DNA from: JAFGPL01 sp963781805
Lineage (GTDB): Bacteria; Bacteroidota; Bacteroidia; Bacteroidales; UBA10428
Assembly: GCA_963781805.1 (NCBI GenBank)
Contig: CAWAHF010000004.1
Coordinates: 1,798,001-1,862,000, forward strand
Direction of reading: 5' to 3'
Length of the DNA: 64,000 bases
Shown here: piece after piece, positions 15,528 to 26,800 of the stretch
Layout: each line of letters begins with the position of its first letter
How positions within the stretch are numbered: position 1 is the first letter of the stretch
Notes under the pieces: model-generated
Told to the model about the DNA's origin: nothing
The model's input: the letters and a program-made list of their open reading frames with translations, nothing else
The model's database searches: none
Position numbers and translations under genes: made by a program

Positions 15528-16160
15528 TTATTCCTTCGTTCCCAAAATTCTTATCATCTCATCCGAAGTAACAATTTTTGCTCCCTTCGTTTCGAGTTCC
15601 AGCAATGTGCTGTTGAATTTGTCCTCGCCTCCTACGGCTTTGGTGGCATCTTTTACTAGATAGGTGTTGTATCCCAGTTCCAGTGCATCAAGCGTGGAAT
15701 ATCTTACACAAATATCTGCTGCCAGTCCGGTAATGGTAAGCGTATCTGCTTTTTTCCAGGTAAGATACGCATGTAAACCTGTGGCTTTTTTGTGCAGGTT
15801 ATCATAAAACCCGCTATAGCTGTCAATCCGGGCATCCGTTCCTTTCTTAATAATCGATGCTAACTTTTCCACATGAAGTTCATCGGCAAAGTTGGCGCCT
15901 GTGGTATGCTGCACGCAATGATCCGGCCACAACACCTGTTCTGCCCCGTCAAGATCAACGATATCGCCCGGTTTTTTATTCGGATGATTTGAGGCAAAAC
16001 TGCCATGATTTGCAGGATGCCAGTCCTGCGTAGCAATTACCAGTTCGAAATATGGCTGCAACTTATTTACCACCGGAACAATGATATCGCCTTCAGCCAC
16101 GGGTAACGAACCTCCCGGCAGAAAGTCGTTTTGGATATCAACCATCAAGAGTGCATTCAT
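15528..16160 (-). CDS. pncA: Nicotinamidase (nicotinamide deamidase)
   Basis: The 210-residue isochorismatase-fold hydrolase converts nicotinamide to nicotinic acid for NAD salvage in the cytosol. The catalytic triad is visible as Asp8 (VDIQNDF), Lys106 (IIKKGTD) and Cys151 (GLAADICV). The metal-binding motif is QDWHPANHGSF with Asp46, His48 and His52. LWPDHCVQ and DSYSGFYDN, both strongly conserved in PncA, are intact. Length is normal. The gene is on its own, with a repeat-bearing spacer upstream. Confidence 0.96.
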   Translation of the reverse strand: MNALLMVDIQNDFLPGGSLPVAEGDIIVPVVNKLQPYFELVIATQDWHPANHGSFASNHPNKKPGDIVDLDGAEQVLWPDHCVQHTTGANFADELHVEKLASIIKKGTDARIDSYSGFYDNLHKKATGLHAYLTWKKADTLTITGLAADICVRYSTLDALELGYNTYLVKDATKAVGGEDKFNSTLLELETKGAKIVTSDEMIRILGTKE

Positions 16161-16683
16161 AATTTCCTTAGTTATAGATTACCCTGATTTCTGTCTTTTA
16201 ATAAATAACAATTGTGCCGGTTGAAAGGTTGTGATATTTCCTTGCCGTTTCATCCTTTTGGAATCTTATCTCCGGCATTTCAATAGATATCATGGGCTAC
16301 GAGGTGTCGCCAGTAGGATTGGGAGATTGGAGGTTCTTTCCGCCACCAAGGCGCTTATGCCCGAAGTTTGTACCCGGAATTAGCTTAACTATTAGGCTGA
16401 TTATATTAATTTTGTAATTATCTGTATTATAATAGTGTTATGTCAATATTATCTTGTCATATAGTCACCCTGAACTCCTGCCTGGCTGGCCTCGGCAGAC
16501 AGGTGATTCAGGGTCTTTGGAAAATTAAGGAGATTAGCTTCGCGCTGAGCCTTTCAGGGTTCCGAATTACCTACCCGCCGCTTAAGCTTTGTCAGGCGGG
16601 AGTCCGGAATGAATTAACCGTTTTTTAATACATGCCATAACACTAGTTCATTTTGATTTCAACATCAGTAAAAAATTTAAAAA
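16161..16683. other. Spacer between pncA and the NUDIX gene, with repeats
   Basis: No gene is supported; a 62-codon plus-strand frame here is built from repeat sequence. A perfect -7-like box TAATTTTG sits at 16407-16414 without a good upstream TTTG. A palindromic repeat lies at 16473-16512. A second stem, CCCGCC against GGCGGG (about 16572-16598), lies beyond it. Confidence 0.5.
16473..16512 (+). repeat. Short palindromic repeat, copy 1 (inverted copy at 58027-58066)
   Basis: These 40 bp are the exact reverse complement of 58027-58066, 41.5 kb away. The unit can fold on itself (CCTG...CTG against CAG...CAGG). Flanking sequence is also similar for a few bases (GTGATTCAGGGTC against GGATCCTGAATCAC). 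A diverged copy lies at about 15088-15122. It looks like a REP-like intergenic element. Confidence 0.85.
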
Positions 16684-17151
16684 ATGGCTAAAATAAGCGC
16701 TGGTATATTGGTCTACCGAAAAAAAGATAAAGAGTACGAAGTCCTGCTGGTTCATCCGGGGGGACCCTTTTGGGCAAAAAAAGAATTAAATGCCTGGTCG
16801 GTTCCAAAAGGTGAAGTGGAAGAACAGGAAGAAATCTTTAAGGCTGCATTACGCGAGTTTAAAGAAGAGACCGGATTCGAAGCTGTAGGTGAGTTTATAG
16901 CACTCACTCCGGTAAAACAACCCAGCGGGAAGATGATTTATGCCTGGGCGGTGGAATCTGATTTTGAAGCAGAGAAAATCGTCAGCAATGAGTTTGAAAT
17001 GGAATGGCCTCCAACATCGGGAAAATACAAAAGATTTCCGGAAATTGACCGTGCGGGATGGTTCACATTTGCCGTTGCACGTAATAAAATTGTGAAAGGC
17101 CAGATACCTATCCTTGAAGAGCTGGCAGAAAAACTTTGTAAAAGAATGTAA
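16684..17151 (+). CDS. NUDIX hydrolase
   Basis: The 155-residue protein has a complete Nudix box at residues 43-65: Gly43, five residues, Glu49, seven residues, then REFKEETGF. This box binds the metal and cleaves nucleoside-diphosphate-linked substrates. WSVPKGE just before it, and KMIYAWAVE and EIDRAGWFTF after it, match the subfamily often annotated as diadenosine-polyphosphate or NTP-type pyrophosphohydrolase. The exact substrate cannot be read from sequence. It precedes the glucan cluster but converges on glgX, so a functional link is not implied. Confidence 0.9.
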   Translation: MAKISAGILVYRKKDKEYEVLLVHPGGPFWAKKELNAWSVPKGEVEEQEEIFKAALREFKEETGFEAVGEFIALTPVKQPSGKMIYAWAVESDFEAEKIVSNEFEMEWPPTSGKYKRFPEIDRAGWFTFAVARNKIVKGQIPILEELAEKLCKRM

Positions 17152-17224
17152 TGCTTTGAATGATATTTAACCGTCGTAACTTATAAAAAGGTACATGAAT
17201 ACTGTCGTCAAAAGTCAAAAACCA

Positions 17225-19375
17225 TCAGGCCGGTGATTCTATATTTTTCAATAAGACCAGTGACCGGGGCTCCATTTTATAAGCATCCCTGATCTTTCTT
17301 CCGCTCCCGGTAACTTCATTCGTAAAGGTATCTATCAGCAGGCTCCACTCATTGTTTAAATCTTCATTAGGCAGTGCAAATGAAATAGGTTCCCAGTAGC
17401 TGTTAACTATTATGAGTAAGGTATCATGTTTTATCAGCTCACCATATTTATTTACTTCCGAAATCAGGGTCCCGTTCAGCAACATTCCCATGCATCTTAT
17501 AAAGCTGGTATCCCACTCTTCTTCTGTCATATCTGTACCATCTGTATTCAGCCACCGGATATCCCGTATTTCTTTTCCATAAATTTTACGGCCTTTGAAA
17601 TAACGTCGTCGATGCATCACCGGTTGAATTTTACGAATATTAATTATCTTACATGTAAATTCGAATAGTTCTTTCTGCTTTTCATCCCAGTCCCAATTCA
17701 TCCAGGTAAGTGGATTATCCTGACAATATGCATTGTTATTCCCCAACTGGGTACGGCCATATTCATCTCCATGACTGATCATGGGCACACCCTGGCTTAC
17801 CATGAGGGTTGCCAGAAAATTCCGTTTACGCCGTTCACGAATTGCAATGATCTTTTCATCTGCCGTTGGCCCTTCAACTCCTGTATTCCAACTTAGATTG
17901 TGGTCTTCTCCATCGTTGTTTTCCTCTACATTGGCTTCATTATGCTTTTTATTATAGCTTACCAAATCATGAAGAGTAAATCCATCATGACAAGTGCAAA
18001 AGTTAATACTGGCCGAAGGCAGTTTCCCATTATCCTCATATAAATCGCTGCTTCCGCTCAACCTGTAGGCAAGTTCTTTTACCTGACTTTCATCGCCGCG
18101 CCAGAATTTCCTTACCGAATCACGGTATTTGCCATTCCATTCTGCCCATAATACCGGGAAACCTCCCACCTGGTATCCTCCTTCTCCCAAATCCCAGGGT
18201 TCGGCAATTAGTTTGCATTGGGAAATAACCGGATCCTGGTGAATAGTATCGAGAAAAGTTGATAACATGCCCACCTCATATAAACCACGGGCCAGCGCTG
18301 ACGCCAGATCAAAGCGAAATCCATCCACATGCATATCGTTCGCCCAGTATCTCAGGCTGTCCATAACCAGTTGCAAGGTACGTGAACTAAGCATGTTCAT
18401 GGTATTGCCCGTTCCGGTGTAATCGGTATATAACCGTTTATCTTCTTTATTAAGACGGTAATAATTAAAATTATCAATTCCTCTGAAGCTTAAGGTAGGA
18501 CCAAGATGATCGCCTTCGCAGGTGTGATTGTAAACCACATCCAGGATAACCTCAATTCCTGCCTTATGAAAAGCCTTCACCATTTCTTTAAATTCTCCAA
18601 CCTGTTCTCCATGGGTTCCCGAAGCGCTGTATTCGGCATGAGGCGCAAAAAATCCAACGGAATTATATCCCCAGTAATTAGTTAGTCCTTTATCGAGTAA
18701 GAATTTGTCGTGCACAAAATGATGTACCGGCATGAGTTCCACTGCCGTTATGCCAAGTTGTTTGAAATAATCGATAATTACAGGAGAGGACAGTGCCTTA
18801 AAGGTTCCTCTTTCATTCTCAGGAGTTTGTGGATGTTGTGCCGTAAAACCTTTCACATGCAACTCATAGATTATGGTATTGTGCATGTCGGTATTTGGCT
18901 TCTTATCATCCTCCCAGTCAAAATGTGTATCAATAACCACACATTTCTTCACCACATCTGCGCTGTTTCGTATATCCTTTTTTAAATCGAAATTTTTCAT
19001 AATCGATTCTATCGGGTATCCGAACATTTTTTTTGATATTTCCATCCGTCCTGCGATGGCTTTGGCATAGGGATCTATCAATAATTTATGCGGATTGAAA
19101 CGGTATCCTTTTCCGGGCATATACCGGCCATAGACACGATAACCGTATAACTGACCGGGTTTAATATCGGGCAGGTATATGTGCCAGATATGATCCGTCA
19201 CTTCGGTCAGATTAATTTGTGTATATTCTTCAGTCTCGTCTGGTGAATGAAATAAACATAACTTGACCGCAGTGGCATATTCACTGAACAGGGTAAAATT
19301 TACTCCCTGCCCGTCGTAATTAGCTCCCAGTGGATAAGGTACTCCCGGCCAAATCCGTCCTTTGTAATTTTCCAT
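17225..19375 (-). CDS. glgX: Glycogen debranching enzyme, GlgX type (GH13)
   Basis: The 716-residue GH13 enzyme hydrolyses alpha-1,6 branches of phosphorylase-trimmed glycogen. An N-terminal CBM48-like domain (GVPYPLGANYDGQGVNFTLF) precedes the barrel. Conserved regions are present: DVVYNHT, DGFRFDLAS with nucleophile Asp356, LIAEPWD with acid Glu392, and the NFCTCHDGFTLHDLVSYN stretch typical of GlgX/isoamylase. Length is slightly above E. coli GlgX. It is divergent from treZ across a 568-bp spacer. A minus-strand -7-like TATTTTTG lies at 19583-19590, about 210 bp upstream of the start, with no clear -33 partner. Confidence 0.95.
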   Translation of the reverse strand: MENYKGRIWPGVPYPLGANYDGQGVNFTLFSEYATAVKLCLFHSPDETEEYTQINLTEVTDHIWHIYLPDIKPGQLYGYRVYGRYMPGKGYRFNPHKLLIDPYAKAIAGRMEISKKMFGYPIESIMKNFDLKKDIRNSADVVKKCVVIDTHFDWEDDKKPNTDMHNTIIYELHVKGFTAQHPQTPENERGTFKALSSPVIIDYFKQLGITAVELMPVHHFVHDKFLLDKGLTNYWGYNSVGFFAPHAEYSASGTHGEQVGEFKEMVKAFHKAGIEVILDVVYNHTCEGDHLGPTLSFRGIDNFNYYRLNKEDKRLYTDYTGTGNTMNMLSSRTLQLVMDSLRYWANDMHVDGFRFDLASALARGLYEVGMLSTFLDTIHQDPVISQCKLIAEPWDLGEGGYQVGGFPVLWAEWNGKYRDSVRKFWRGDESQVKELAYRLSGSSDLYEDNGKLPSASINFCTCHDGFTLHDLVSYNKKHNEANVEENNDGEDHNLSWNTGVEGPTADEKIIAIRERRKRNFLATLMVSQGVPMISHGDEYGRTQLGNNNAYCQDNPLTWMNWDWDEKQKELFEFTCKIINIRKIQPVMHRRRYFKGRKIYGKEIRDIRWLNTDGTDMTEEEWDTSFIRCMGMLLNGTLISEVNKYGELIKHDTLLIIVNSYWEPISFALPNEDLNNEWSLLIDTFTNEVTGSGRKIRDAYKMEPRSLVLLKNIESPA

Positions 19376-19943
19376 AATCTTTTTTCCACGTTATTAAGTT
19401 GCCGATTGAAATTGCAATCATAAACACTCTGTATTAAAAATCCTGCTAATAATAACTTCGCTTTTATTCTATTTAAATGTTTAAATACGATCAGATCATT
19501 ACCCAACAACTAAAATTATTTTTTTTATTACTTATGGTTATCATCTGTTGTGCCAATAATATCACCTCTCTTTGGTTATAAACAAAAATAAGATAACTAA
19601 ATAAAAGAGTTGTGATCTTTTTAACAGAATATAATAAATAACCCTTTACACTAAGGATATGTTCCCGTATTGTGAGATGTTTTTTTTATGAAAAAGCTGA
19701 AAAAGCAATGATATAAGATTGTAAATTGCTGATACTTAAAATATTTTTTGAAGATGGTTCAACCTAATTATGCTATATTCTTGTTGTAATACATGATACC
19801 GAACAATAATAAAAAGAAAATCTATTTTCATTCGGAACATTGAACGTTTATAGAAATAATTCATTATTGTTAATTTTGAAAGTTTATTAGCATTAGGAAA
19901 ATCAACTAAATGAACCATCATATAGTGACTAACCAAATCACAC
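19376..19943. other. Divergent promoter region between glgX and treZ
   Basis: No gene is supported in this 568-bp AT-rich spacer. For the plus direction there is TTTA (19847-19850), 20 bp, then a perfect TAATTTTG box (19871-19878), about 65 bp before the treZ start. For the minus direction the best box is TATTTTTG at 19590-19583. The length leaves room for regulator sites, but I see no long palindrome. Confidence 0.5.
19871..19878 (+). promoter_or_regulatory. -7 promoter box for treZ-glgE-treS-glgB
   Basis: TAATTTTG fits the Bacteroidota TAnnTTTG consensus, with TTTA 20 bp upstream near the -33 position. The predicted transcript would begin about 55-60 bases before the treZ ATG and cover the four tightly packed genes. 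Confidence 0.5.
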
Positions 19944-21791
19944 ATGATAAATTCTGATTTTTTAAGAAATTTAGGAGCCTCGGTAAACAAGGACAGGACT
20001 TGTGATTTTAGCTTATGGGCACCCTTTGCAAAACAGATTTGGCTTTGCCTCTTGCATCCGCATCAGAAAAAAATTGAAATGCATCAAGACATAAAGGGAT
20101 ACTGGCACTTAAAACTGGAAAATTGTATCGCCGGAACACATTATTTATATCAATTGGATGATAAGTTTCCCCTGCCCGATCCAGCATCACTATGTCAACC
20201 ACTTGGTGTTCATGGACCCTCTGAAGTTATCGACCTTGAAAAATTTAAGTGGACCGATGGTGATTGGCAAAATATTCCGCTCGAACAAATGATATTTTAT
20301 GAACTTCATACAGGGACATTTACCGAAGAAGGAAATTTCGATGGAATAATTCGTAAGCTTGATTATTTGCTTGATCTGGGAATAAATACCATTCAGTTAA
20401 TGCCGGCTGGCCAGTTTCCGGGTGCAAGAAACTGGGGATATGACGGTGTTTATCCCTATGCCGTTCAGCAATCTTATGGCGGTCATGAAAGCCTGATGAA
20501 TCTGGTGAATACATGTCATCAAAAAGGCATAGCAGTATTTCTGGATGTGATATATAATCACCTAGGTCCGGAAGGAAATTACCTCCATGAATATGGGCCA
20601 TACTTCACAGAACGATATAAAACCCCCTGGGGAAAAGCAATTAACTATGACGACAAATATTGCAATGGTGTACGAAATTATGTTATTCAAAATGCGCTCA
20701 TGTGGCTTAGGACTTTTCACTTAGACGGATTGCGTCTGGATGCAGTGCATGCGATTTATGATTTTGGCGCCAAACATATCATGCAGGAACTGGCTGATCA
20801 GGTAAGCCTGCTAAACCATCAAACCGGGAAAAAGCATTACCTCATTGCCGAATCGGCGCTGAATGACAGCAGGTATATAAATCCGCCTGAAATAGGAGGT
20901 TACGGGCTTGACGCCCAATGGAACGATGATTTTCATCATAGCATGCATGCGCTGGTAACCGGAGAGCAAAATGGATACTATATCGATTATTCGAATCCCT
21001 TCATGCTGTTAAAAGCTTTTACTAACGGTTATGCGTATGAAGGTGAGTATTCTGAATTCAGAAAACGAAATTTTGGGAACAGCAGTCAACCAAATGAGGG
21101 AAATCAGTTTATAGTATTCTCTCAAAACCACGATATGGTGGGAAACAGAAAATTTGGTGAACGGTTTAGTGCTCTGGTGAGCTTCGAAATGCTGAAAGTA
21201 ATAGCAGGAGCAGTTTTTGTCAGCCCGTTCCTTCCCATGCTGTTTATGGGGGAGGAGTATGGTGAAAAAAATCCGTTTCTTTATTTTGTTAACCATAGTA
21301 ATGAAGTGCTGAATAAACTTGTGCGTCGCGGAAGACTAAATGACTTTAAATCATTTTACCCGGGAGATAATAAGCCTGCACCCGATCCGGCAGATGTGAA
21401 TACGTTCACCCGAAGCAAACTCTCCTCAAATCCTTTAACCAACAAAGAGTCCAAAGCGCTATTTAATTATTACAAAACACTTATCCACTTGAAAAAGACA
21501 CATCCGGTGTTACGTCGGGCCGATAAAAAACAGATTAAGGTTACTCTGGAAAACAAGATTTTTACCATCGAACGCTGGAACGCAGAATCACAAATTATTT
21601 GTTGGCTGAACTTTAGCAATAAGTCTGTTAAAATGAGCCTGCCTGAAACTATTGACGGAAAAACTGCAAAATTAATCCTTTGCTCCTCCGATAAAAGTTG
21701 GAATGGTGTGGGACAAGAGGTCCCAATGAACATAACCGGCAGGGAAAACGTTAACCTAATGAAGGAATCGATGCTCCTTTATTCAATTTAA
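19944..21791 (+). CDS. treZ: Malto-oligosyltrehalose trehalohydrolase (GH13)
   Basis: The 615-residue enzyme releases trehalose from malto-oligosyltrehalose. The N-terminal domain (CDFSLWAPFAKQIWLCL) and the TreZ-type segment FYELHTGTFTEEGNFDGIIR are clear. RNWGYDGVYPYAVQQSYGG, DVIYNHLGPEGNYL, DGLRLDAVHAI with Asp266 and LIAESALND with Glu303 match TreZ better than GlgB or GlgX. VFSQNHDMVGNR supplies the third catalytic Asp. It is first in the glgE operon, 13 bp before glgE. Its usual partner TreY, which makes the substrate, is not in this window. Confidence 0.93.
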   Translation: MINSDFLRNLGASVNKDRTCDFSLWAPFAKQIWLCLLHPHQKKIEMHQDIKGYWHLKLENCIAGTHYLYQLDDKFPLPDPASLCQPLGVHGPSEVIDLEKFKWTDGDWQNIPLEQMIFYELHTGTFTEEGNFDGIIRKLDYLLDLGINTIQLMPAGQFPGARNWGYDGVYPYAVQQSYGGHESLMNLVNTCHQKGIAVFLDVIYNHLGPEGNYLHEYGPYFTERYKTPWGKAINYDDKYCNGVRNYVIQNALMWLRTFHLDGLRLDAVHAIYDFGAKHIMQELADQVSLLNHQTGKKHYLIAESALNDSRYINPPEIGGYGLDAQWNDDFHHSMHALVTGEQNGYYIDYSNPFMLLKAFTNGYAYEGEYSEFRKRNFGNSSQPNEGNQFIVFSQNHDMVGNRKFGERFSALVSFEMLKVIAGAVFVSPFLPMLFMGEEYGEKNPFLYFVNHSNEVLNKLVRRGRLNDFKSFYPGDNKPAPDPADVNTFTRSKLSSNPLTNKESKALFNYYKTLIHLKKTHPVLRRADKKQIKVTLENKIFTIERWNAESQIICWLNFSNKSVKMSLPETIDGKTAKLILCSSDKSWNGVGQEVPMNITGRENVNLMKESMLLYSI

Positions 21792-21804
21792 AATCAATAT
21801 TTTT

Positions 21805-23796
21805 ATGGATGGAAGAAAACGTGTGATCATCGAAAATGTAAAGCCTCAGATTAATCATGGGCTATATCCCTTAAAACGGATTGTAAAAGACAAAGTAAAT
21901 GTTAGTGCAGATATTTTCTGCGACGGGCATGATTCCATCCGGGCCGAACTGCTTTACAGGCATGCTAAGGAAAAAAACTGGCATATTAATGAACTAACAC
22001 AAAAGCCAAACGATTCCTGGTCAGGATATTTTTTAACCGATAATCCCGGAGAATATATTTACACTTTACAGGGTTGGGTTGACAGAGCCAGTACATGGTT
22101 TTATGATATCATGAAAAAAATTCAGGTAGAAGTAGAAATCAAAAGCGATATTGAGGAAGGCATCGATATCATACAATCCATCTTTACAACCTATAAATCG
22201 TTGGAACAACGCGATACAACCTATTTAAAACAAGTATCTGAATTGTTTTCTTCAAATCAAAGTCTTGAAGAAAAAACAGAACCAATTATAAATAATAAAT
22301 TATTTGGTGTTTTGTTAAGATATCCACTCAGAAATTATATTACCACTTTTGAACCTGAACTAAAGGTAATTGCAGAACGCCCAAAGGCCAGATTCAGTAC
22401 CTGGTATGAATTTTTTCCACGGTCGCTTATTGGTGAGGTTAAAAATCACGGTACGTTCAAAGACTGTATCAGTCGCCTGGAATATATTGCAGATATGGGA
22501 TTTGATATTGTTTACCTGCCCCCAATACATCCAATCGGAGAAACCAAGAAAAAAGGCAAGAATAACACTCCGGAAGCCATGACTGGAGATCCCGGTTCAC
22601 CCTGGGCAATTGGCTCTAAAGACGGCGGACATAAAGCTGTTCATAAAAAACTGGGGACACTCGATGATTTCAAGGAGTTGGTGTTGAAGGCTAAAGAATA
22701 TAATATAGAAATTGCACTGGATATTGCTCTGCAATGTTCACCCGACCATCCTTACCTGAAAGAGCATCCGAAATGGTTCAGGCACAGATCCGACGGAACC
22801 ATACAATATGCCGAAAATCCCCCAAAGAAATATGAGGATATATACCCGTTTGATTTTGAGAGCGATGACTGGGAAGCTCTCTGGAATGAACTGAAAAGTA
22901 TTTTTACTTTCTGGATAGAACAGGGAGTAAAAATATTCCGGGTAGATAATCCGCATACAAAGTCCATAAGATTTTGGGGCTGGCTCATCACAGAAGTTCA
23001 AAAGGAACATCCTGATGTGATTTTTCTGGCTGAAGCCTTTACCAGGCCAAAAGTAATGTATCAGCTTGCGAAACAGGGTTTCACACAATCATATACCTAT
23101 TTCACCTGGCGCAATACAAAACGTGAACTGATTACCTATTTTGAAGAACTCACCCATTCCGATATAATTGAGTACTTTCGACCGAATCTTTGGCCAAATA
23201 CACCGGACATACTTCCGGAGTTCCTTCAGGTATCCGGCAAACCGGGATTTATTATCCGCAGCATATTGGCAGCTACATTAAGCGCATCTTACGGAATATA
23301 CGGCCCGGCTTTCGAATTAATGGAAAATATACCCAATAATTATGGGAGTGAAGAATATCTGAATTCTGAAAAATATGAAATTAAAGACTGGGATATTCAT
23401 GCAAAAAACAGTCTCAAACCCTTGTTAAAAAGAGTGAACAGAATCAGGCATGATAATCCCGCCCTTCACAACAACCGATCGCTTCGCTTTTACGAAACAG
23501 AAAATGAAAACCTGTTGGCTTATAGTAAATCTACTGAAGACTTTTCAAATATCATACTCGTGGTAGTGAATCTGGATCCCTACCACACACATTCAGGATG
23601 GATACATTTTCCCGTGGCTGATTTTGATGTGCAAGAACATGAATCCTACCAGGCACATGATCTGTTGGGGGGATCATTTTATTTGTGGAACGGAATTGTA
23701 AATTTTGTAGAATTAAATCCCGGAGTTTCACCTGCGCATATTTTCAGTATACGCCGTAAAGTGCGAACTGAGCGTGATTTTGACTATTTCTTGTAA
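21805..23796 (+). CDS. glgE: Alpha-1,4-glucan:maltose-1-phosphate maltosyltransferase
   Basis: The 663-residue GH13 subfamily 3 enzyme extends alpha-glucans with maltose from maltose-1-phosphate. Residues 1-190 form the N-terminal domain and helical insert. The barrel holds DIVYLPPIHPIGETKKKGKN, the hallmark of GlgE, DIALQCSPDHPYLKEHP, the nucleophile Asp381 in FRVDNPHTK, and the acid Glu410 in FLAEAFTRP. YGPAFELMENIP near the C-terminus is also typical. Length matches actinobacterial GlgE. It lies between treZ (13 bp) and the TreS-maltokinase gene (11 bp), which supplies its substrate. Confidence 0.97.
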   Translation: MDGRKRVIIENVKPQINHGLYPLKRIVKDKVNVSADIFCDGHDSIRAELLYRHAKEKNWHINELTQKPNDSWSGYFLTDNPGEYIYTLQGWVDRASTWFYDIMKKIQVEVEIKSDIEEGIDIIQSIFTTYKSLEQRDTTYLKQVSELFSSNQSLEEKTEPIINNKLFGVLLRYPLRNYITTFEPELKVIAERPKARFSTWYEFFPRSLIGEVKNHGTFKDCISRLEYIADMGFDIVYLPPIHPIGETKKKGKNNTPEAMTGDPGSPWAIGSKDGGHKAVHKKLGTLDDFKELVLKAKEYNIEIALDIALQCSPDHPYLKEHPKWFRHRSDGTIQYAENPPKKYEDIYPFDFESDDWEALWNELKSIFTFWIEQGVKIFRVDNPHTKSIRFWGWLITEVQKEHPDVIFLAEAFTRPKVMYQLAKQGFTQSYTYFTWRNTKRELITYFEELTHSDIIEYFRPNLWPNTPDILPEFLQVSGKPGFIIRSILAATLSASYGIYGPAFELMENIPNNYGSEEYLNSEKYEIKDWDIHAKNSLKPLLKRVNRIRHDNPALHNNRSLRFYETENENLLAYSKSTEDFSNIILVVVNLDPYHTHSGWIHFPVADFDVQEHESYQAHDLLGGSFYLWNGIVNFVELNPGVSPAHIFSIRRKVRTERDFDYFL

Positions 23797-23807
23797 TACC
23801 TCCTGTT

Positions 23808-26800
23808 ATGAAAACGAAGAGAAAACAAAATACATGGTATAAGGATGCCATCATTTATCAGCTTCATGTTCAGTCGTTTTTCGATAGTAATAACGATGGT
23901 ACCGGGGATTTTCCCGGCCTGATACAAAAGCTGGATTATCTTGGTTCGCTTGGAATTAATACGTTGTGGCTCCTACCATTTTATCCTTCGCCGCTTAAAG
24001 ACGGAGGTTATGATATCTCGGATTTTGCTTCCATTCATCCCGCTTATGGCAAGCTCAGCGAATTCAAAAAGTTTATTCGTGAAGCGCATAAAAGAGATAT
24101 TCGTATCATCACGGAACTGGTTCTGAATCACACTTCTTCGCAGCACAGCTGGTTTCAGAGAGCGAGAAAATCAAAACCGGGAAGCAATTACAGGAATTAT
24201 TATGTTTGGAATGACTCACCTGACAGGTATCCTGACGCAAGGATTATTTTTCAGGATTTTGAGATTTCAAACTGGTCATGGGATACTGAAGCCAAGGCTT
24301 ATTACTGGCACAGGTTTTATTCACATCAACCCGATTTGAATTTCGACAATCCTGCCGTAACAAAAGAAGTTTTCAAACTGATTGATTTTTGGTTTAATAT
24401 CGGTGTTGACGGATTACGCCTGGATGCTGTTCCATACCTATTTGAACGGGATGGGACAAATTGTGAAAACCTGCCAGAAACACATACGTTTCTAAAAAAA
24501 CTCAGAGCTTATATTGATGAAAATTTCGATGATAAAATGTTACTGGCAGAAGCCAATCAGTGGCCTGAAGATGCCAGACAGTATTTTGGCAACGGAGACG
24601 AATGTCAGATGGCGTTTCATTTTCCACTGATGCCCAGGTTATATATGGCCATGAAGATGGAAGATCGTTTCCCGGTAGTAGATATTCTCGAACAAACCCC
24701 GGAAATACCTGAAAACTGTCAGTGGGCCATTTTTCTTCGAAACCACGACGAACTCACCCTCGAAATGGTATCGGATGAGGAGCGTGATTATATGTACAAG
24801 AGTTTTACCAAAGAACCTAAGCAAAGAATAAACCTGGGTATCAGACGACGTCTGGCCCCTCTGATGGATAATGACAGACGGCGGATTGAAATGATGAATA
24901 TTCTGTTATTTTCGTTGCCGGGAACCCCTATCATTTATTATGGCGACGAGATTGGCATGGGCGATAATTATTATCTGGGCGACAGGTATGGTGTAAGGAC
25001 TCCTATGCAATGGACCTCCGACAAAAATGCAGGATTTTCACATTGTAATCCTCAGCAACTGTTTTTACCCGTTATTCTTGACTATGAATATAATTATGAA
25101 GCAATAAATGTTGAAAGTCAGGAACGCAATTATGCTTCCCTGCTTTGGTGGATGAGACGAGTCATTGCTACCAGGAAAAATCACAAAGCTTTTAGCCGGG
25201 GAACTATTCGATTTATAAATTCCAACAATCCGAAAATTCTTTCGTTCATCCGCGAATACGAAGATGAAGCCATCCTTGTCATCATCAATTTGTCACGATA
25301 TTCTCAGGCCGTTGAACTTGAACTGGAGGAATATGCAGGATATACACCCATTGAGGTTTTCAGCCAGAATCATTTTCCGATAATAGGTAAAAATCCTACA
25401 ACATTTACATTGCAATACCGGGATCATTTCTGGCTTGAACTTACAAAGGTGGAACAAGCCGAATACTTTCAGGGGAACAAATCCCAATATATGAAATTTT
25501 CCAGAAAAGAATGGAATTCGCTGGGTACAGAGTTAACCGTAAAAATAAGGAAGTATTTCATCGAATACATGTTGCATAGCCGATGGTTCAGAGGTAAAGC
25601 CAGAAAGATTAAAGGCTTAACCCTGCTTGATGTATTTATTCTAACTAAGGAAAACTTTAATACATATTTGTTCTTTGCACAGATGGACTATGTTGACAGT
25701 CAGTCAGAAAATTATGTGCTTGCTGGTAAACTGGCTTTCAATAAAGAGGCTCACGACATTCAGAAATCATATCCGCAGGCTGTGATTGCAATGGTTGAAG
25801 CAGAGGATCGGAAAGGTATTTTCTATGATGCAGCATTTAGTGAATCGTTTCAGCAATTGGCACTGCAGTTAATCTTTGCCCGCGGTAAAATAAAGGGTCA
25901 ACATGGAGAATTAACTGGCTCTCCGGGAAAATATCTGCGTAAAAATCTCCAAAAAACAGAAATGCCATTAACTTCAAACCTTCTGGGAGTTGAACAATCA
26001 AATTCCTCCATCCTCTATAACCAGCGTTTCTTTCTTAAATTTTACCGCAGTCCCGATGAAGGTAGTAATCCGGAACTGGAGATTATTCAAAACCTTACCG
26101 AGAAAACATCCTTCGAAAACCTGCCACCTTATGCAGGTACGTTGATATATAATCGCAATCCGTCCGAAAGTTATTCCCTGGGTATTCTTACCGGATTTAT
26201 TCCCAATGAAGGCAATGCATGGGAGCTTACCGAAAGATTTAACGAACAATATTTTGAGAACATACTTATCCACAGACAGCAATTCAGCGAACCGCCGGGT
26301 TATATTCCCGGAATGATGGAGGATTATGAGCCCGATGACTCAAAATTGTTAAAAGACCTCGCCGGCTATTTCTTTGTGGAAATGATAGAAAAGCTTGGAC
26401 AAAGAACTGCGCAAATGCATAAGGGACTTGCTTCAATAACAAGTGACGATTTATTCAAACCAGAGAACTTTTCATTATTGTATCAAAAGTCAATTAACCA
26501 GAGTTTCAGAACCCTGATTAAGAAGACGAATGCGGAATTTCGAATAAACTTTAAGCAACTTAAGGGGCAGACAAAAGAATTGTGTACTAAGGTATTAAGT
26601 AACGAAGATATGTTGCTCGCAGTAATTAAAAATCTTCTCGAGTCAGAAAAAATAAGATCACAGAAGATACGGGTTCATGGCGATTATCATTTGGGACAGG
26701 TATTATTTACCGGTAAAGATTTTATTATTATTGACTTTGAAGGAGAACCCGCGCGTTCCCTGAGTGCACGTAAACTTAAATATTGTCCGTTTAAAGATGT

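Noticed and set aside
16440..16628. Plus-strand frame of 62 codons
   Set aside because: It is made of palindromic repeat sequence and has no plausible protein features.
19736..19990. Minus-strand frame of 84 codons in the glgX-treZ spacer
   Set aside because: It overlaps the treZ start, covers its likely promoter and shows no recognisable protein family.
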